Part shown: one piece after another, positions 49,289 through 58,277 of the stretch | How positions within the stretch are numbered: the stretch's first letter is position 1 | How the letters are laid out: each line of letters begins with the position of its first letter | DNA from: Planctomycetota bacterium | GTDB lineage: Bacteria > Planctomycetota > Planctomycetia > Isosphaerales > Isosphaeraceae | Direction: 5' to 3' | NCBI GenBank assembly: GCA_028291545.1 | Contig: JAQGHR010000052.1 | Span: forward strand, 1 to 64,000 | DNA length: 64,000 nucleotides | Made by a program: the position numbers and the translations under genes | Notes under the pieces: generated by a model | Seen by the model: the letters and a program-made list of their open reading frames with translations, nothing else | Database searches by the model: none | What the model was told of the DNA's origin: nothing

Positions 49289-50521
49289 ATGTCCAGCGCC
49301 CAGAACACCCCCGTGCCGCAACCGGAACCTCGGCCGACTCCCCCGCCCACCTGGGCCGACCTGCTTGGCTCCGTCCCCTCGCCGAAGTCGCTCGTGGCCC
49401 ACCTCGACCGCCACGTCGTCGGGCAGCAGGCCGCCAAGCGCAAGCTCGCCGTCGCTGTCAGCAGCCACTTCCGCCGCCTCGCCGACGGCCAGCGATGCGG
49501 CGGGAGGGTGATCGGCCCCGACCCCCTTGATGATGCACCCGACCTCATTCACGTGCCCATCGAGCGGTCGAACTTGCTGCTGATCGGCCCGACCGGCTCG
49601 GGCAAGACGCTGCTGGTCCAGGCGCTCGCCAAGGCCCTGAATGTCCCGGTCGTCATCGGAGACGCCACGACCTTCACGGAGGCGGGCTACGTCGGCGACG
49701 ACGTGGAGAACCTGCTCGTGAGGCTCTTGCTGGCAGCCGGGGGCGAATTCGGACCGGCCCAGCGGGGCATCATATTCATCGACGAGATCGACAAGCTGCG
49801 GAAGTACCACGGCCACTCGGGGATGTCCAAAGACCCCACCGGACAGGGCGTCCAGCACGCCCTCCTGAAGATGATGGAGAGTTGGGTTTCGTTCATCCCC
49901 ACGAAACTCGGCCCCCGTCATCCCGAGGCGGAGACAGTGCCCTTCGACACGACTGATGTGCTCTTCATCTACGGTGGGGCCTTTCCCGGACTGGAGGACA
50001 TCATTTCCAGACGATTGGGGCGAGATGCCGGCGGGTTTGGCTTCGGTGCGGCGACCGACCATGCCGAAGTCGAGGGCGACCTCCTGCGCCACGTCCTCCC
50101 CTGTGACCTTGAGGCGTTCGGCATGATCCCGGAGTTGCTTGGAAGGCTGCCAGTGATTGCCACGCTCGACGACCTCGGCGTGGACCACCTCGTGCGCATC
50201 CTGACCGACCCCGCTAACGCCCTGCTCAAGCAATACCGCAAATTGTTGCGGCTTTCGCATGGGGCGGACCTGGAGTTCACACCCAAGGCTGTCCAGGAAG
50301 TCGCCAGGATGGCCTATGAGCGGGGCACGGGAGCTAGGGGGCTCCGTGCCATCGTGGAGCAGGTCGTCGAGGGAGTCATGTTCGAGGCGTCCGAGGCGGA
50401 CAGGGGGCAGACGTTCGTGATCGACGAGAGGGTCGTGCGGGGCGAGGGGACGACATTGAGGACGCCGATCCGAGCGGTTCCGCCGTTGCGGACGCTGCTC
50501 AGGAAGAGGGTGTCGGGATGA
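49289..50521 (+). CDS. ClpX-like AAA+ ATPase without zinc-binding domain (copy 2)
   Basis: A 410-residue paralogue of the protein at 29389, alike over its whole length. Walker A is GPTGSGKT, pore loop GYVGDD, Walker [10 protein letters not shown], and sensor-2 [10 protein letters not shown]. As in copy 1 the zinc-binding domain is absent and the ClpP-docking loop reads FGF. A difference is the loop after Walker B ([18 protein letters not shown] versus a shorter, unrelated loop in copy 1), close to the second pore loop, which could alter substrate choice. GGAG lies eight bases before ATG 49289. It is transcribed away from the copper genes. Confidence 0.9.
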   Translation: MSSAQNTPVPQPEPRPTPPPTWADLLGSVPSPKSLVAHLDRHVVGQQAAKRKLAVAVSSHFRRLADGQRCGGRVIGPDPLDDAPDLIHVPIERSNLLLIGPTGSGKTLLVQALAKALNVPVVIGDATTFTEAGYVGDDVENLLVRLLLAAGGEFGPAQRGIIFIDEIDKLRKYHGHSGMSKDPTGQGVQHALLKMMESWVSFIPTKLGPRHPEAETVPFDTTDVLFIYGGAFPGLEDIISRRLGRDAGGFGFGAATDHAEVEGDLLRHVLPCDLEAFGMIPELLGRLPVIATLDDLGVDHLVRILTDPANALLKQYRKLLRLSHGADLEFTPKAVQEVARMAYERGTGARGLRAIVEQVVEGVMFEASEADRGQTFVIDERVVRGEGTTLRTPIRAVPPLRTLLRKRVSG

Positions 50522-50678
50522 GCAATCGGTCCTGATGGGGGAGGGAAACCCCCGGAAATCCGGCTCGGTGCCGATCGCCAGGGGGTCGCTAAGTCCGGCC
50601 GACGGACGAGGGACTTGACGAGTCTGCGATCACCGAGCCGGTCCTTGGCGGAGCAACATTCGAGTAACGATGGAATCC

Positions 50679-50709
50679 CCGACATGATGGGATAGGGTCG
50701 TGCTATAAT
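50679..50709 (+). promoter_or_regulatory. Sigma-70-type promoter of the marR gene
   Basis: A consensus TATAAT at 50704-50709 stands about 44 bases before the marR ATG; CCGACA at 50679-50684 is the best -35 candidate, with a long 19-base spacer. A perfect -10 is rare in this GC-rich DNA. The AT-rich stretch that follows has TTGAAC and TTGACT repeats that could bind MarR. Confidence 0.6.
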
Positions 50710-50752
50710 TCCATTGTTGAACTATTTGACTTCCGAAGGGGCGATGCTTACC

Positions 50753-51205
50753 ATGTCGGAGAGCGGGTCGGGAAAGGGGCCGGATGCCTGCGGCATCCTG
50801 GCGAACCTCTGGCAACTCATCCAGTCGGTCATGGACGACTCGGAGTCGGACCTGGAGGCGCTGGGACTCACGCCCAAGGCGTTCTTCCTGCTGGCGGCCG
50901 TCGAGGAGCACCCGTTCCCCGCCGTGCTCGCCCGCCGGATGCACCTGCCGCCGCCCACGGTGACCTACATGGTCAAGCAACTGGAGGGCAAGGGGCTCCT
51001 CGTGCGGCAAGCCGAACCAGGCGACCTGCGAAAGTTCCGCCTCGTACAGACGGACGCCGGGAGGGAGGCGCTCGTGCGGGGCCGGGAGGCGCTGAGCCTG
51101 GTCCTCAGCGAGAGGCTGCGGCGGCTCGACCCGAAGGAGGTCGTCGTGTTCGACGGGATCGTAAAGCGACTCGCCGGGCGGAACGGCGGGGCTGGACCGG
51201 GTTAG
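50753..51205 (+). CDS. MarR-family transcriptional regulator
   Basis: A 150-residue winged-helix regulator. The domain reads LGLTPKAFFLLAAVEEHP, ARRMHLPPPTVTYMVKQLEGKGLLVRQAEPGDLRKFRL broken by the wing turn, and a C-terminal dimer helix. MarR proteins usually repress neighbouring genes until a phenolic, quinone or oxidant ligand binds. Downstream lie an SDR and an aldo/keto reductase on the same strand, a typical reductase cassette for such a regulator. ATG 50753 has GAAGGGG about 11 bases upstream; ATG 50744 is an alternative. Confidence 0.9.
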   Translation: MSESGSGKGPDACGILANLWQLIQSVMDDSESDLEALGLTPKAFFLLAAVEEHPFPAVLARRMHLPPPTVTYMVKQLEGKGLLVRQAEPGDLRKFRLVQTDAGREALVRGREALSLVLSERLRRLDPKEVVVFDGIVKRLAGRNGGAGPG

Positions 51206-51245
51206 TGGGCCCTTGCGGCCATCGCCTTCGACCTCATCGGTGCAG

Positions 51246-51270
51246 CCCGTCCACGGTCGTCGTGGACGGG
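51246..51270. terminator. Hairpin between marR and the SDR gene
   Basis: CCCGTCCACG and CGTGGACGGG form a perfect 10-bp stem with a five-base loop. There is no U tract, so it could be an attenuator, an operator or a weak terminator. Confidence 0.5.
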
Positions 51271-51300
51271 GCGAGGAAACTCCGTGCATGGAGAACGGTC

Positions 51301-52086
51301 ATGAGACTCAAGGGAAAGATCGCCGTCGTGACGGGGGCGTCCAGGGGCATCGGCCGGGCCATCGCCCTGCGATTGGCTCGGGACGGTGCGCTCGTTTGCG
51401 TCAACTACCACAGCAACGCCGAGGCGGCGCAGGCCGTCGTCGGGGAGATCCAGAAGGCCAACGGCGAGGCGTTCGCCCTCCAGGCCGACGTGGGGTCGGT
51501 CGAGCAACTGGGCAAGTTCTTCGAGGCGCTCGACGCCGAGTTGACCATCCGCCGGGGCGAGCCCCGCTTCGACATCCTGGTGAACAACGCCGGGATTGCC
51601 GTGACCGGGACGACGGCGACGGCCAACGAGGCCGACTTCGACCGGGTGTTCGCCACGAACGTCAAGGGGCCGTTCTTCACCACCCAGCACGCCATCCCCC
51701 GGCTGCGGGACGGCGGGCGTGTCATCAACCTCTCCTCGGGGCTCTCCCGCCGCCCGATGCCGCAATACTCGGCCTACAGCATGACCAAGGCGGCGATCGA
51801 CACGTTCACCATCGCCCTGGCCGCCGAACTCGGGGGCCGGGGGATCACCGTGAACACGCTGGCCCCCGGCCTGACCGCCACCGACATGAACGCCGGGATG
51901 CGGGAGCAGCCGGACGTGGAGGGGGCCTTCTCGTCGATGACCGCCCTGGGCCGGGTCGGCAAGGTCGAGGACATCGCCGACGCCGTGGCGCTGCTCGCCT
52001 CGCCCGACTCGGGCTGGGTGACGGGCCAGTACGTCGAGGCCAGCGGCGGCCTCGGGCTGGTCGTGCCGGGATTCGGGCCGAACTGA
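51301..52086 (+). CDS. Short-chain dehydrogenase/reductase
   Basis: A 261-residue classical SDR. The cofactor motif is TGASRGIG (11-18), NNAG stands at 95-98, the catalytic set is Ser145, Tyr159 and Lys163 (YSMTK), and the family ending LASPDSGWVTGQ is present. It would reduce a carbonyl or oxidise an alcohol with NAD(P)H. ATG 51301 follows GAGAACGGTC and fits the family start MRLKGKIAVVTG. It is probably cotranscribed with the aldo/keto reductase 42 bases downstream and controlled by the MarR regulator. A fragment of another SDR lies at 53220. Confidence 0.92.
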   Translation: MRLKGKIAVVTGASRGIGRAIALRLARDGALVCVNYHSNAEAAQAVVGEIQKANGEAFALQADVGSVEQLGKFFEALDAELTIRRGEPRFDILVNNAGIAVTGTTATANEADFDRVFATNVKGPFFTTQHAIPRLRDGGRVINLSSGLSRRPMPQYSAYSMTKAAIDTFTIALAAELGGRGITVNTLAPGLTATDMNAGMREQPDVEGAFSSMTALGRVGKVEDIADAVALLASPDSGWVTGQYVEASGGLGLVVPGFGPN

Positions 52087-52128
52087 CCGAACGGGCTCCA
52101 ATTTTCATCGAACCATGGAGATCGAGCG

Positions 52129-53163
52129 ATGCGTTACAAGCTGCTGGGAAAGTCCGGCCTGCGTGTCTCGGAGGTGTGCCTCGGCACGATGACCTTCGGC
52201 GAGGACTGGGGTTGGGGATCGTCGAAGGACGAGAGCCGCAAGATCCTCGACGCCTTCTTCGAGGCCGGCGGCAACTTCATCGACACCGCCAACATCTACA
52301 CCAACGGCACGAGCGAGACGCTCCTTGGCGAGTTCCTCGGAGGTCGCAGGGACTCGGCCGTCCTGGCGACGAAGTACACCAACGCCATGCCGGGCACCGA
52401 CCCCAATGCCGGGGGCAACCAACGCAAGAACATGATGCGGGCTGTCGAGGCCAGCCTGAAGCGCCTCAAGACCGACTACATCGACCTCTACTGGCTGCAC
52501 ATCTGGGACAAGATGACGCCGCCGGAGGAGGTGATGCGGGCGTTCGACGACCTCGTGCGTCAGGGCAAGATCCTTCATGCCGGGGTCTCCGACATGGCCG
52601 CCTGGGCGATCGCCAGGTCGAACACCCTTGCCGAGCTTCGGGGCTGGACGCCGTTCGTGGGGTTGCAGATCGAGTACAGCCTCATCGAGCGCACCGTGGA
52701 GCGGGAACTCCTTCCGATGGCCGAGGCGATGGGGCTGGGCGTGACGGCCTGGTCGCCGTTGGCGGGGGGTGTCCTTACGGGCAAATACGCCGAGGGCAAG
52801 TCGGCCGCCGACGCCCGGATGAACAGCGAGATGATGAAGGGCTACAACCGGGCCGACGAGCGTGCGAAGGCGGTCGTGGCCGAGGTCCGGGCCGTCGCCG
52901 GTGAGGTCGGCCGTTCGCCCGCCCAGGTCGCCCTGGCTTGGCTGCGGCAGCGTCCCGTGCCGATCATCCCGATCGTCGGTGCGAGGCTCCTGGAGCAGTT
53001 CGAGGACAACCTGGCCTGCCTGGAACTGAATCTCGACGGGCCGCAAGTCGCACGCCTGGATTCGGCCAGCCGCATCGAGTTGGGATTCCCGCACGACTTC
53101 TACGAGCGGGACTTGGTGAAGGGCATCCTCTACGGCGGCATGCGGGATAAGATCGACGTGTGA
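52129..53163 (+). CDS. Aldo/keto reductase
   Basis: A 344-residue TIM-barrel NADPH-dependent reductase. The catalytic tetrad is complete: Asp52 and Tyr57 in FIDTANIYTNG, Lys82 in LATKYT and His124 in YWLHIWD. The start MRYKLLGKSGLRVSEVCLGTM and the segment VTAWSPLAGGVLTGKY are typical of the AKR group that includes YajO/Tas-like enzymes. Together with the SDR upstream it would remove toxic aldehydes or quinones. The gene is preceded by GGAG and separated from the SDR by only 42 bases. Confidence 0.93.
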   Translation: MRYKLLGKSGLRVSEVCLGTMTFGEDWGWGSSKDESRKILDAFFEAGGNFIDTANIYTNGTSETLLGEFLGGRRDSAVLATKYTNAMPGTDPNAGGNQRKNMMRAVEASLKRLKTDYIDLYWLHIWDKMTPPEEVMRAFDDLVRQGKILHAGVSDMAAWAIARSNTLAELRGWTPFVGLQIEYSLIERTVERELLPMAEAMGLGVTAWSPLAGGVLTGKYAEGKSAADARMNSEMMKGYNRADERAKAVVAEVRAVAGEVGRSPAQVALAWLRQRPVPIIPIVGARLLEQFEDNLACLELNLDGPQVARLDSASRIELGFPHDFYERDLVKGILYGGMRDKIDV

Positions 53164-53219
53164 ACGAGATCGGGGCGGACGGGAGGTCCGCCCCATCATC
53201 GGAGGATCGGGGCAGGGAG

Positions 53220-53438
53220 ATGGCGGGGCTCGGCAAGAAGGTCGCCCTGGCGACGGGGGCGGCCAGCGGCATCGGCCGGTCCGTCGCCCTGCGGTTCGCC
53301 CGTGACGGTGCCGCCGTGGTCGTCAACGACTCCGGGAACACCGAAGTCGCCGCAGGGGTCGTCGGCGAGATCGAGGCGGCGGGAGTCCGGGCCGTGGCCG
53401 TCCGGGCGACCGATCGACCCTCGGTTCCGGGCGAATAA
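53220..53438 (+). pseudogene. Truncated short-chain dehydrogenase (N-terminal fragment)
   Basis: Only about 72 residues remain of an SDR normally near 250. LGKKVALATGAASGIGRSVA and the following beta-alpha unit ARDGAAVVVNDSGN are intact, then the sequence ends at RPSVPGE and a stop. No catalytic Tyr/Lys follows in any frame before the hydrolase gene. It is a 3'-truncated remnant, either of a duplicate of the 51301 gene or a separate import. Confidence 0.78.
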
Positions 53439-53513
53439 CCCCTCCTGCGAGCCGAATGACCCTTGACGGGCCCGCCATCGGTGCGGCCCTCCTGACCGCT
53501 TCGTGAGGGTGTC

Positions 53514-54653
53514 ATGGCGGCGATCACTCGGGGGCTGGCCTCGCTGATAGTGGGCGGCTTCATCCTCACACACCACGAAGTCCAGTCCCAAGCTCGCACC
53601 ATCGACGAGATCGGACTGGCGGCCATCGGGGCGGACGACCCACGAGAGGGAAGGGATCCGGCCCGCCCGATGGATGCAGGCACCCGCACGGAGGAGGTGC
53701 AGTTCCGTTGCGGGGACGACACGCTCAGCGGCTTCCTGGTCCTGCCGGACACTCCCGGTCCGCACCCGGCCATCGCCCTCGTCTTCGGGTCGGGACGCAG
53801 CGACCGCAACTACCACGGGGTCGCCCCGCACCTCTGGCGGCACTTCGCCCGCCACGGCTTCGCCTGCCTCGCCTGGGACAAGCCGGGGATCGGCAAGTCC
53901 ACCGGCGACTTCAACGCCCAGACGTTCCGGGATCGGGCCGACGAGACCCTGGCGGCGGTGCGGTTCCTTCAGGGCCGGGCTGAGGTCCGCAAGGATCGGG
54001 TCGGGCTCTGGGGGCACAGCCAGGGCGGCACGGTGGCCGTGCTCGCCTCCTCGCTGTCCGGGGACGTGGCGTTCCTGATCGAGGTCGGCGGTTCCCAGGT
54101 GATCGCCTGGCGGCAGGACAGCCTGCGGGTCGAGGCCGAACTGCGGGCCGACGGCTTCGCCGAGGACGACATCCGTGAGGCCGTTGCATTCACGAAGATG
54201 AGGATGGACCTGATCCGGGGCAAGGGTGAGTTCGAGGATCTGGAGAAGTCGCATGCGGCGGTCGAGAAGCGACCCTGGTTCGAGTACGCCGGGCGTTGCG
54301 ACCGGGCCCTGTTCTACTCGGCGAGGAAGATGGTCGAGTTCGACCCCGGCCCGTCATGGGAGCGGGTGAAGTGCCCGGTGCTGGCGATCTACGGCGAGAA
54401 GGATACGTCGCTGCCGCCGGAGCAGAACCTCCCGATCATCCGTCGTGGGCTGGCGAAGGCGGGGAACAAGGACGTGACGATCAAGGTCGTCCCCGGTGCC
54501 GACCACGGCCTGAAGGTCACGAGGCCGGGCGGTCCGAAGGAGGTCAGGGAGCGATCGAAGGCGAGGAAGCCGGGTGACGGCCCCGACTTCGCACCGGGCT
54601 ACCTCGACCTCATGACCGATTGGCTCACGGAGCGATGCGTCGAGAGGCCCTGA
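53514..54653 (+). CDS. Alpha/beta hydrolase, possibly exported
   Basis: A 379-residue serine hydrolase of the dienelactone-hydrolase/acyl-esterase type. The nucleophile elbow is GHSQGG (about residues 167-172), the acid is likely in YGEKDTSLPPEQ, and the His is in PGADHGLK. Residues 5-20 are hydrophobic (RGLASLIVGGFILTHH) and could be a weak signal peptide. The catalytic domain starts at VQFRCGDDTLSGFLVLP. Ester substrate unknown. It follows the reductase cassette on the same strand, with the SDR fragment between. Confidence 0.85.
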   Translation: MAAITRGLASLIVGGFILTHHEVQSQARTIDEIGLAAIGADDPREGRDPARPMDAGTRTEEVQFRCGDDTLSGFLVLPDTPGPHPAIALVFGSGRSDRNYHGVAPHLWRHFARHGFACLAWDKPGIGKSTGDFNAQTFRDRADETLAAVRFLQGRAEVRKDRVGLWGHSQGGTVAVLASSLSGDVAFLIEVGGSQVIAWRQDSLRVEAELRADGFAEDDIREAVAFTKMRMDLIRGKGEFEDLEKSHAAVEKRPWFEYAGRCDRALFYSARKMVEFDPGPSWERVKCPVLAIYGEKDTSLPPEQNLPIIRRGLAKAGNKDVTIKVVPGADHGLKVTRPGGPKEVRERSKARKPGDGPDFAPGYLDLMTDWLTERCVERP

Positions 54654-54661
54654 GAGCGGTG

Positions 54662-55372
54662 CTATCGGCCTTCACGGAGGCGCTGGCCCGTGCGGAGGTC
54701 GAGGGCCATGAACCAGGGTTCTCCTTTGCCTCGACTTCGAACCACGGCAAAGTTCGATCCCTTCGGTCCCCAGCAGAAGTCCGAATCCCCCTCGTCGAAG
54801 AAGACCGTCTGCGGCTTCTTGACGACCCCGTCCACGGTGATCTCCACGGCGAGCGAATCCCCGAGGCTCCCGTCATCCTTGGTGAATGTCCTCTTGACCG
54901 CACGGATCGTCACGCCGCCGTCCGGGGACTTCATGGCCGGGTCGCCCAACGACAGGCGGTGAACCTTGCCGTCTCGTGATTGAGGCTCGTAGAACCCCTT
55001 GAGGTCGAAGAGTTCCTTCTCCCAGCGCTTGAACGAGTAGCCGGGTGGACCGTTCTTCTTGATGTGCTCTAGCATTCGGTCGTTGTGGCCTGCGGCACGC
55101 CCGAGGATCTCATCGTCCACCTCGCACCCGGCGATGCCCTCGTAGGGGAGACCGGTGTCTCGGTCGAGGTGCTCGAAGAGGCTGCGGAGTCCGAATGTGT
55201 AGATCGTCGCCCGATCGTCCTTGAGTTCCTTGTCGGCCTCGTCCTGCCCCTGCTTGTAGGCTCGTGCATAGACCTTCTCGTCCGAGCCCGGAAGAGGCGA
55301 CTTGGGTTGCTGGGCATCGGCGGTCCCGGAGCACATGAGCAAGTAATAACTCAGAAAAATGACCGATCTCAT
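54662..55372 (-). CDS. Exported hypothetical protein, 236 residues
   Basis: Signal peptide about 1-20 (MRSVIFLSYYLLMCSGTADA). The mature part has a charged helical segment (YARAYKQGQDEADKELKDDR), one cysteine in IAGCEVDDE and a C-terminal beta-rich region (VTIRAVKRTFTKDDG, then AVEITVDGVVKK). No catalytic motif is seen. It converges with the hydrolase (eight bases between stops) and lies 21 bases after the stop of the HEAT-repeat protein gene, so it probably belongs to that transcript. Confidence 0.65.
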   Translation of the reverse strand: MRSVIFLSYYLLMCSGTADAQQPKSPLPGSDEKVYARAYKQGQDEADKELKDDRATIYTFGLRSLFEHLDRDTGLPYEGIAGCEVDDEILGRAAGHNDRMLEHIKKNGPPGYSFKRWEKELFDLKGFYEPQSRDGKVHRLSLGDPAMKSPDGGVTIRAVKRTFTKDDGSLGDSLAVEITVDGVVKKPQTVFFDEGDSDFCWGPKGSNFAVVRSRGKGEPWFMALDLRTGQRLREGR

Positions 55373-55393
55373 GACAGTCCCCGCATTTTGGGC

Positions 55394-56800
55394 CTAGTGC
55401 CTGATCTTGCAGATCGCATCGACGAAGTAGTCGTCGGCGTACTTCTTCCCACCGAAGTTGTCGTTCCGTAATTCGGGCTGATTATCCTTGAATTTGGCCC
55501 ATTCCTCGGGGGCATGCTTCTCGGAAAGGCGGATCAGTGAGGGGAGGGCGGCACCGGCCTTGGGGCCGATCCGCCCGAGTGCCATGGCCGCCAATTGCTG
55601 AGTCCATAGCGGGCTCTTGGTCTTCGGCTCCGAATCCAGGAGCTTGATCATGTCGGGGATGGCCGCTGCCGCTTCCGGCCCCTTGTTTCCCAGGCACTCC
55701 AGGGCAAAGTCCACGCCATCGGGCTTATCCTCTTGCAGCAGCTTGAGCAACGGTGGGACTGCCGCTCTGCCCGACACCGAATGCATCGCCTGCCAGGCGG
55801 TGCTCGACCACTCCTTCCCGGACCGACGCACAACTTCGCAAAGCACCGGAGCCGCCTCGTCGCCGAGGACGGCAGGGAGATTCTGAATCGCATAGTATCT
55901 CGGGCCGGTCTTGTCGAAAGCGACCTGGCGCATCAAGTCGCCGCCCCGTCGATCCCCCATCGTTCCCAGTGCGACGGCGGCATGGAGGCGGGACTCGATG
56001 CGGATCTTCTCGGACGAGAAGATCTTCACGAGGTCCGGCTTCGCCCGATCGAGCTTCAGTTCCGCCGTCAGGTCGATCGCCTGATCCAGTTCCCCGAGGT
56101 TGACCTCGGAGAGCGCCGTGAGCACGACATCCGGCGAGCCGTCCCGCACCTTGCCGCTCTCCATGTCCACGATCCGGAAGAGTCGGGGGATGGCCTCGTC
56201 CTCCTGGCCCGAGCCGGACCCGACGACGATGATCTCCTTGCGGCCCTCGTCGATCCAACCCCCGCCGCACCACCACACTCCGCCGGCCGACCTCATGAAT
56301 CGGGCGACTTCGCCTTCGTTGAACAGGTCGATCAAGTCCTTGCGATGGCGGACGGTGCCGTCCTTGGCGACCACGACGAGGGCATCGCCGCTCCGAAGGC
56401 TCCCGTAGTTGTAGCCCCGCACGTCGAGCCCCACGAAGCCCAGGCCGGTGGAGGAGATCAAGATCCGGCTCGGACAACGGTCGAGGCTGCCCTTGCCAAG
56501 GAGGATGTCCCCCTCCCGGACCTTTACTTCCGGATTTGCGACGACCGCTCGCAGCCCCTTGCGTTCGTCCGCCGCCGGTGCCAGGGGAGGACTGCCGGGC
56601 TGCCGTTCTGCGATCTCGAACGTGACGGGGGTTCCCCGGCCGGGGTCGGCCGGGCCGCCGTTCTTCTTCACGACGATGTAGAAGTGCCCGGTCGGGTCCG
56701 CCTGCCGGAAGTTGCTGAACGCCGCATAGCTGTCAGCATATGCCGGCGACGGAAAGGTGACGAGGATAAGTGCGAACAGCCCGGCACACAAGCTCGACAT
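55394..56800 (-). CDS. Exported HEAT-repeat protein
   Basis: A 468-residue protein with a signal peptide (MSSLCAGLFALILVTFPSPAYA). The first half is beta-rich (HFYIVVKKNGG, LFRIVDMESGK). From about residue 270 to 450 there are armadillo/HEAT-type helix pairs, recognised as SRLHAAVALGTMGD, AVPPLLKLLQEDKPD, AIPDMIKLLDSEPK and QLAAMALGRIGPKAGAAL. Such solenoids bind partner proteins; planctomycetes have many exported ones. ATG 56800 is preferred over the longer frame to 56917 because the signal peptide begins there. Confidence 0.75.
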   Translation of the reverse strand: MSSLCAGLFALILVTFPSPAYADSYAAFSNFRQADPTGHFYIVVKKNGGPADPGRGTPVTFEIAERQPGSPPLAPAADERKGLRAVVANPEVKVREGDILLGKGSLDRCPSRILISSTGLGFVGLDVRGYNYGSLRSGDALVVVAKDGTVRHRKDLIDLFNEGEVARFMRSAGGVWWCGGGWIDEGRKEIIVVGSGSGQEDEAIPRLFRIVDMESGKVRDGSPDVVLTALSEVNLGELDQAIDLTAELKLDRAKPDLVKIFSSEKIRIESRLHAAVALGTMGDRRGGDLMRQVAFDKTGPRYYAIQNLPAVLGDEAAPVLCEVVRRSGKEWSSTAWQAMHSVSGRAAVPPLLKLLQEDKPDGVDFALECLGNKGPEAAAAIPDMIKLLDSEPKTKSPLWTQQLAAMALGRIGPKAGAALPSLIRLSEKHAPEEWAKFKDNQPELRNDNFGGKKYADDYFVDAICKIRH

Positions 56801-57018
56801 CACGGCCTCCTGCGTTCCATCGACATCCTGGTTGAGATGAAAGGAATCACCGACGGACGTTCGGCGCAAGGTCGCCGGATCGCCTCTACGGTAAACGTGC
56901 GGGCCGCCCGACGCCATCGTCGTGATTGGGGTGGAAGCCGAACATCACCGCCCGATACGATGTCGGCACTCAAGAACGGGAACACCCACATCCGGCAATC
57001 GGGCCGGGAAGAGACGAC

Positions 57019-57738
57019 ATGCCCACCTATTTCTGCTCGGATCCGCACGCCTTCCACGGCAACATCCTCAAGTTCTGCCGCCGACTCGCCTTCATGACCG
57101 AGGACGACCGGACCCGGTTCCTCGACTTGGAGGAGAGCGGCGGTGACATGCAGTCGCTCCGCATGAGCGACGAGTCGATCGACGCCATGAACCGGGGTCT
57201 GGCGGCCAACATCAACGCCAGGGTCGGACCGGACGACACGCTCTGGTGCCTCGGCGACTGGGTGTTCGGCCGGGGCGGCGACTACCTCAAGAACGCACGC
57301 TGGTTCCGGGACCAGATCGCCTGCCGGACGGTTCACCTGATCTGGGGCAACCACGACGACCGGAAGATCCGTGACCTGTTCTCGTCCACCCACGAGCAGG
57401 CCGAGATCAAGGACGGCGGGGTGCGGCTGACGCTCAACCACTACCCGATGCTGACCTGGAACGGGCAGCACCACGCCACCGTGGCCGAGCCCAACGTCCA
57501 CCTCTACGGGCACGTCCACGCCCTCTACCAGCGGGAGCCGGGTTCCAGCCCGCTGAAGGACGCCGACGCCTGGCCCGCCCTGGACGTGGGCTTCGACGGC
57601 AACGCCTATCAGGTCTGGTCGCTGGGAGAAATCCTCCAAGCCCTGCGCCCAAGGCTGGAGGCGTTCGAGGCGTTGAAGAGGCAGAGGGGGCAGTTCGACC
57701 CGTTCCGTGGGCGGGGGCACCGGGGTGCGGCGCTTTGA
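57019..57738 (+). CDS. Calcineurin-like metallophosphoesterase
   Basis: A 239-residue binuclear phosphoesterase. The motifs run in order: YFCSDPHAFHGNIL, LWCLGDWVFG, IWGNHDDRK, LNHYPML and LYGHVHA, the full metal-ligand set of the family. It matches stand-alone phosphatases common on phages and plasmids rather than nuclease SbcD. It precedes the RNA ligase and HD-kinase genes on the same strand, and may act on RNA ends or cyclic phosphates, which is inference from position. ATG 57019 has GAAGAGACG upstream. Confidence 0.9.
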   Translation: MPTYFCSDPHAFHGNILKFCRRLAFMTEDDRTRFLDLEESGGDMQSLRMSDESIDAMNRGLAANINARVGPDDTLWCLGDWVFGRGGDYLKNARWFRDQIACRTVHLIWGNHDDRKIRDLFSSTHEQAEIKDGGVRLTLNHYPMLTWNGQHHATVAEPNVHLYGHVHALYQREPGSSPLKDADAWPALDVGFDGNAYQVWSLGEILQALRPRLEAFEALKRQRGQFDPFRGRGHRGAAL

Positions 57739-57872
57739 TGGTGCCCCGATGGCCCATCCGGGTCGCATCGACCCGACCATATTCTGTTCGAGAGGGCGAA
57801 TAGGAGGGAGTCGGCGAACCCGCCCCGTTCCCGGCGTGTCTCGGGATCAGTCACACGAATCCGAGGCACGCC

Positions 57873-58214
57873 ATGTTCGACCGAGACACGCTGGAAGGGA
57901 AGTTCGCCCGCATCGGGGCGAGGATGAAGCCGGCCGACGGCACCGGTTCCCGCCGCAGGCTGGGAGTCGCCATTGCGCTCGACGTGCGGAGCGACCGCAG
58001 GGGCGAATTCTTCGAGGTCATCCGCCGACCGGATGCCGAGGCCGAGGCGAAGAACTGGGGCTGGCGTGTGATGCAGCGGAACGCCGAGGTGTACGTCCGG
58101 GGGCGGGTCCGCCACGCCGACCACCGCACCATCACGCTGCACGGCTGGCATCGGGTCTTGATGAACACCGAGAACCAGTCCAGGGCGATGCGGAATGTCG
58201 CCTTCCTGGATTGA
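57873..58214 (+). CDS. Hypothetical protein, 113 residues
   Basis: A small basic soluble protein. RRRLGVAIALDVRSDRRGEFFEVI looks like a beta-strand/turn core, and later VMQRNAEVYVRGRVRHADH and HGWHRVLMNTENQ carry several His and Arg residues. No recognised family. It lies between the metallophosphoesterase and the RNA ligase genes on the same strand, about 60 bases before the ligase, so a part in the same process is possible. Confidence 0.6.
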   Translation: MFDRDTLEGKFARIGARMKPADGTGSRRRLGVAIALDVRSDRRGEFFEVIRRPDAEAEAKNWGWRVMQRNAEVYVRGRVRHADHRTITLHGWHRVLMNTENQSRAMRNVAFLD

Positions 58215-58277
58215 GCGCCGCATGAGACGCTGGAGTTCCGAAGCAGCTATCCAGGTTCGAGAGGACGGAGGCCGGGG

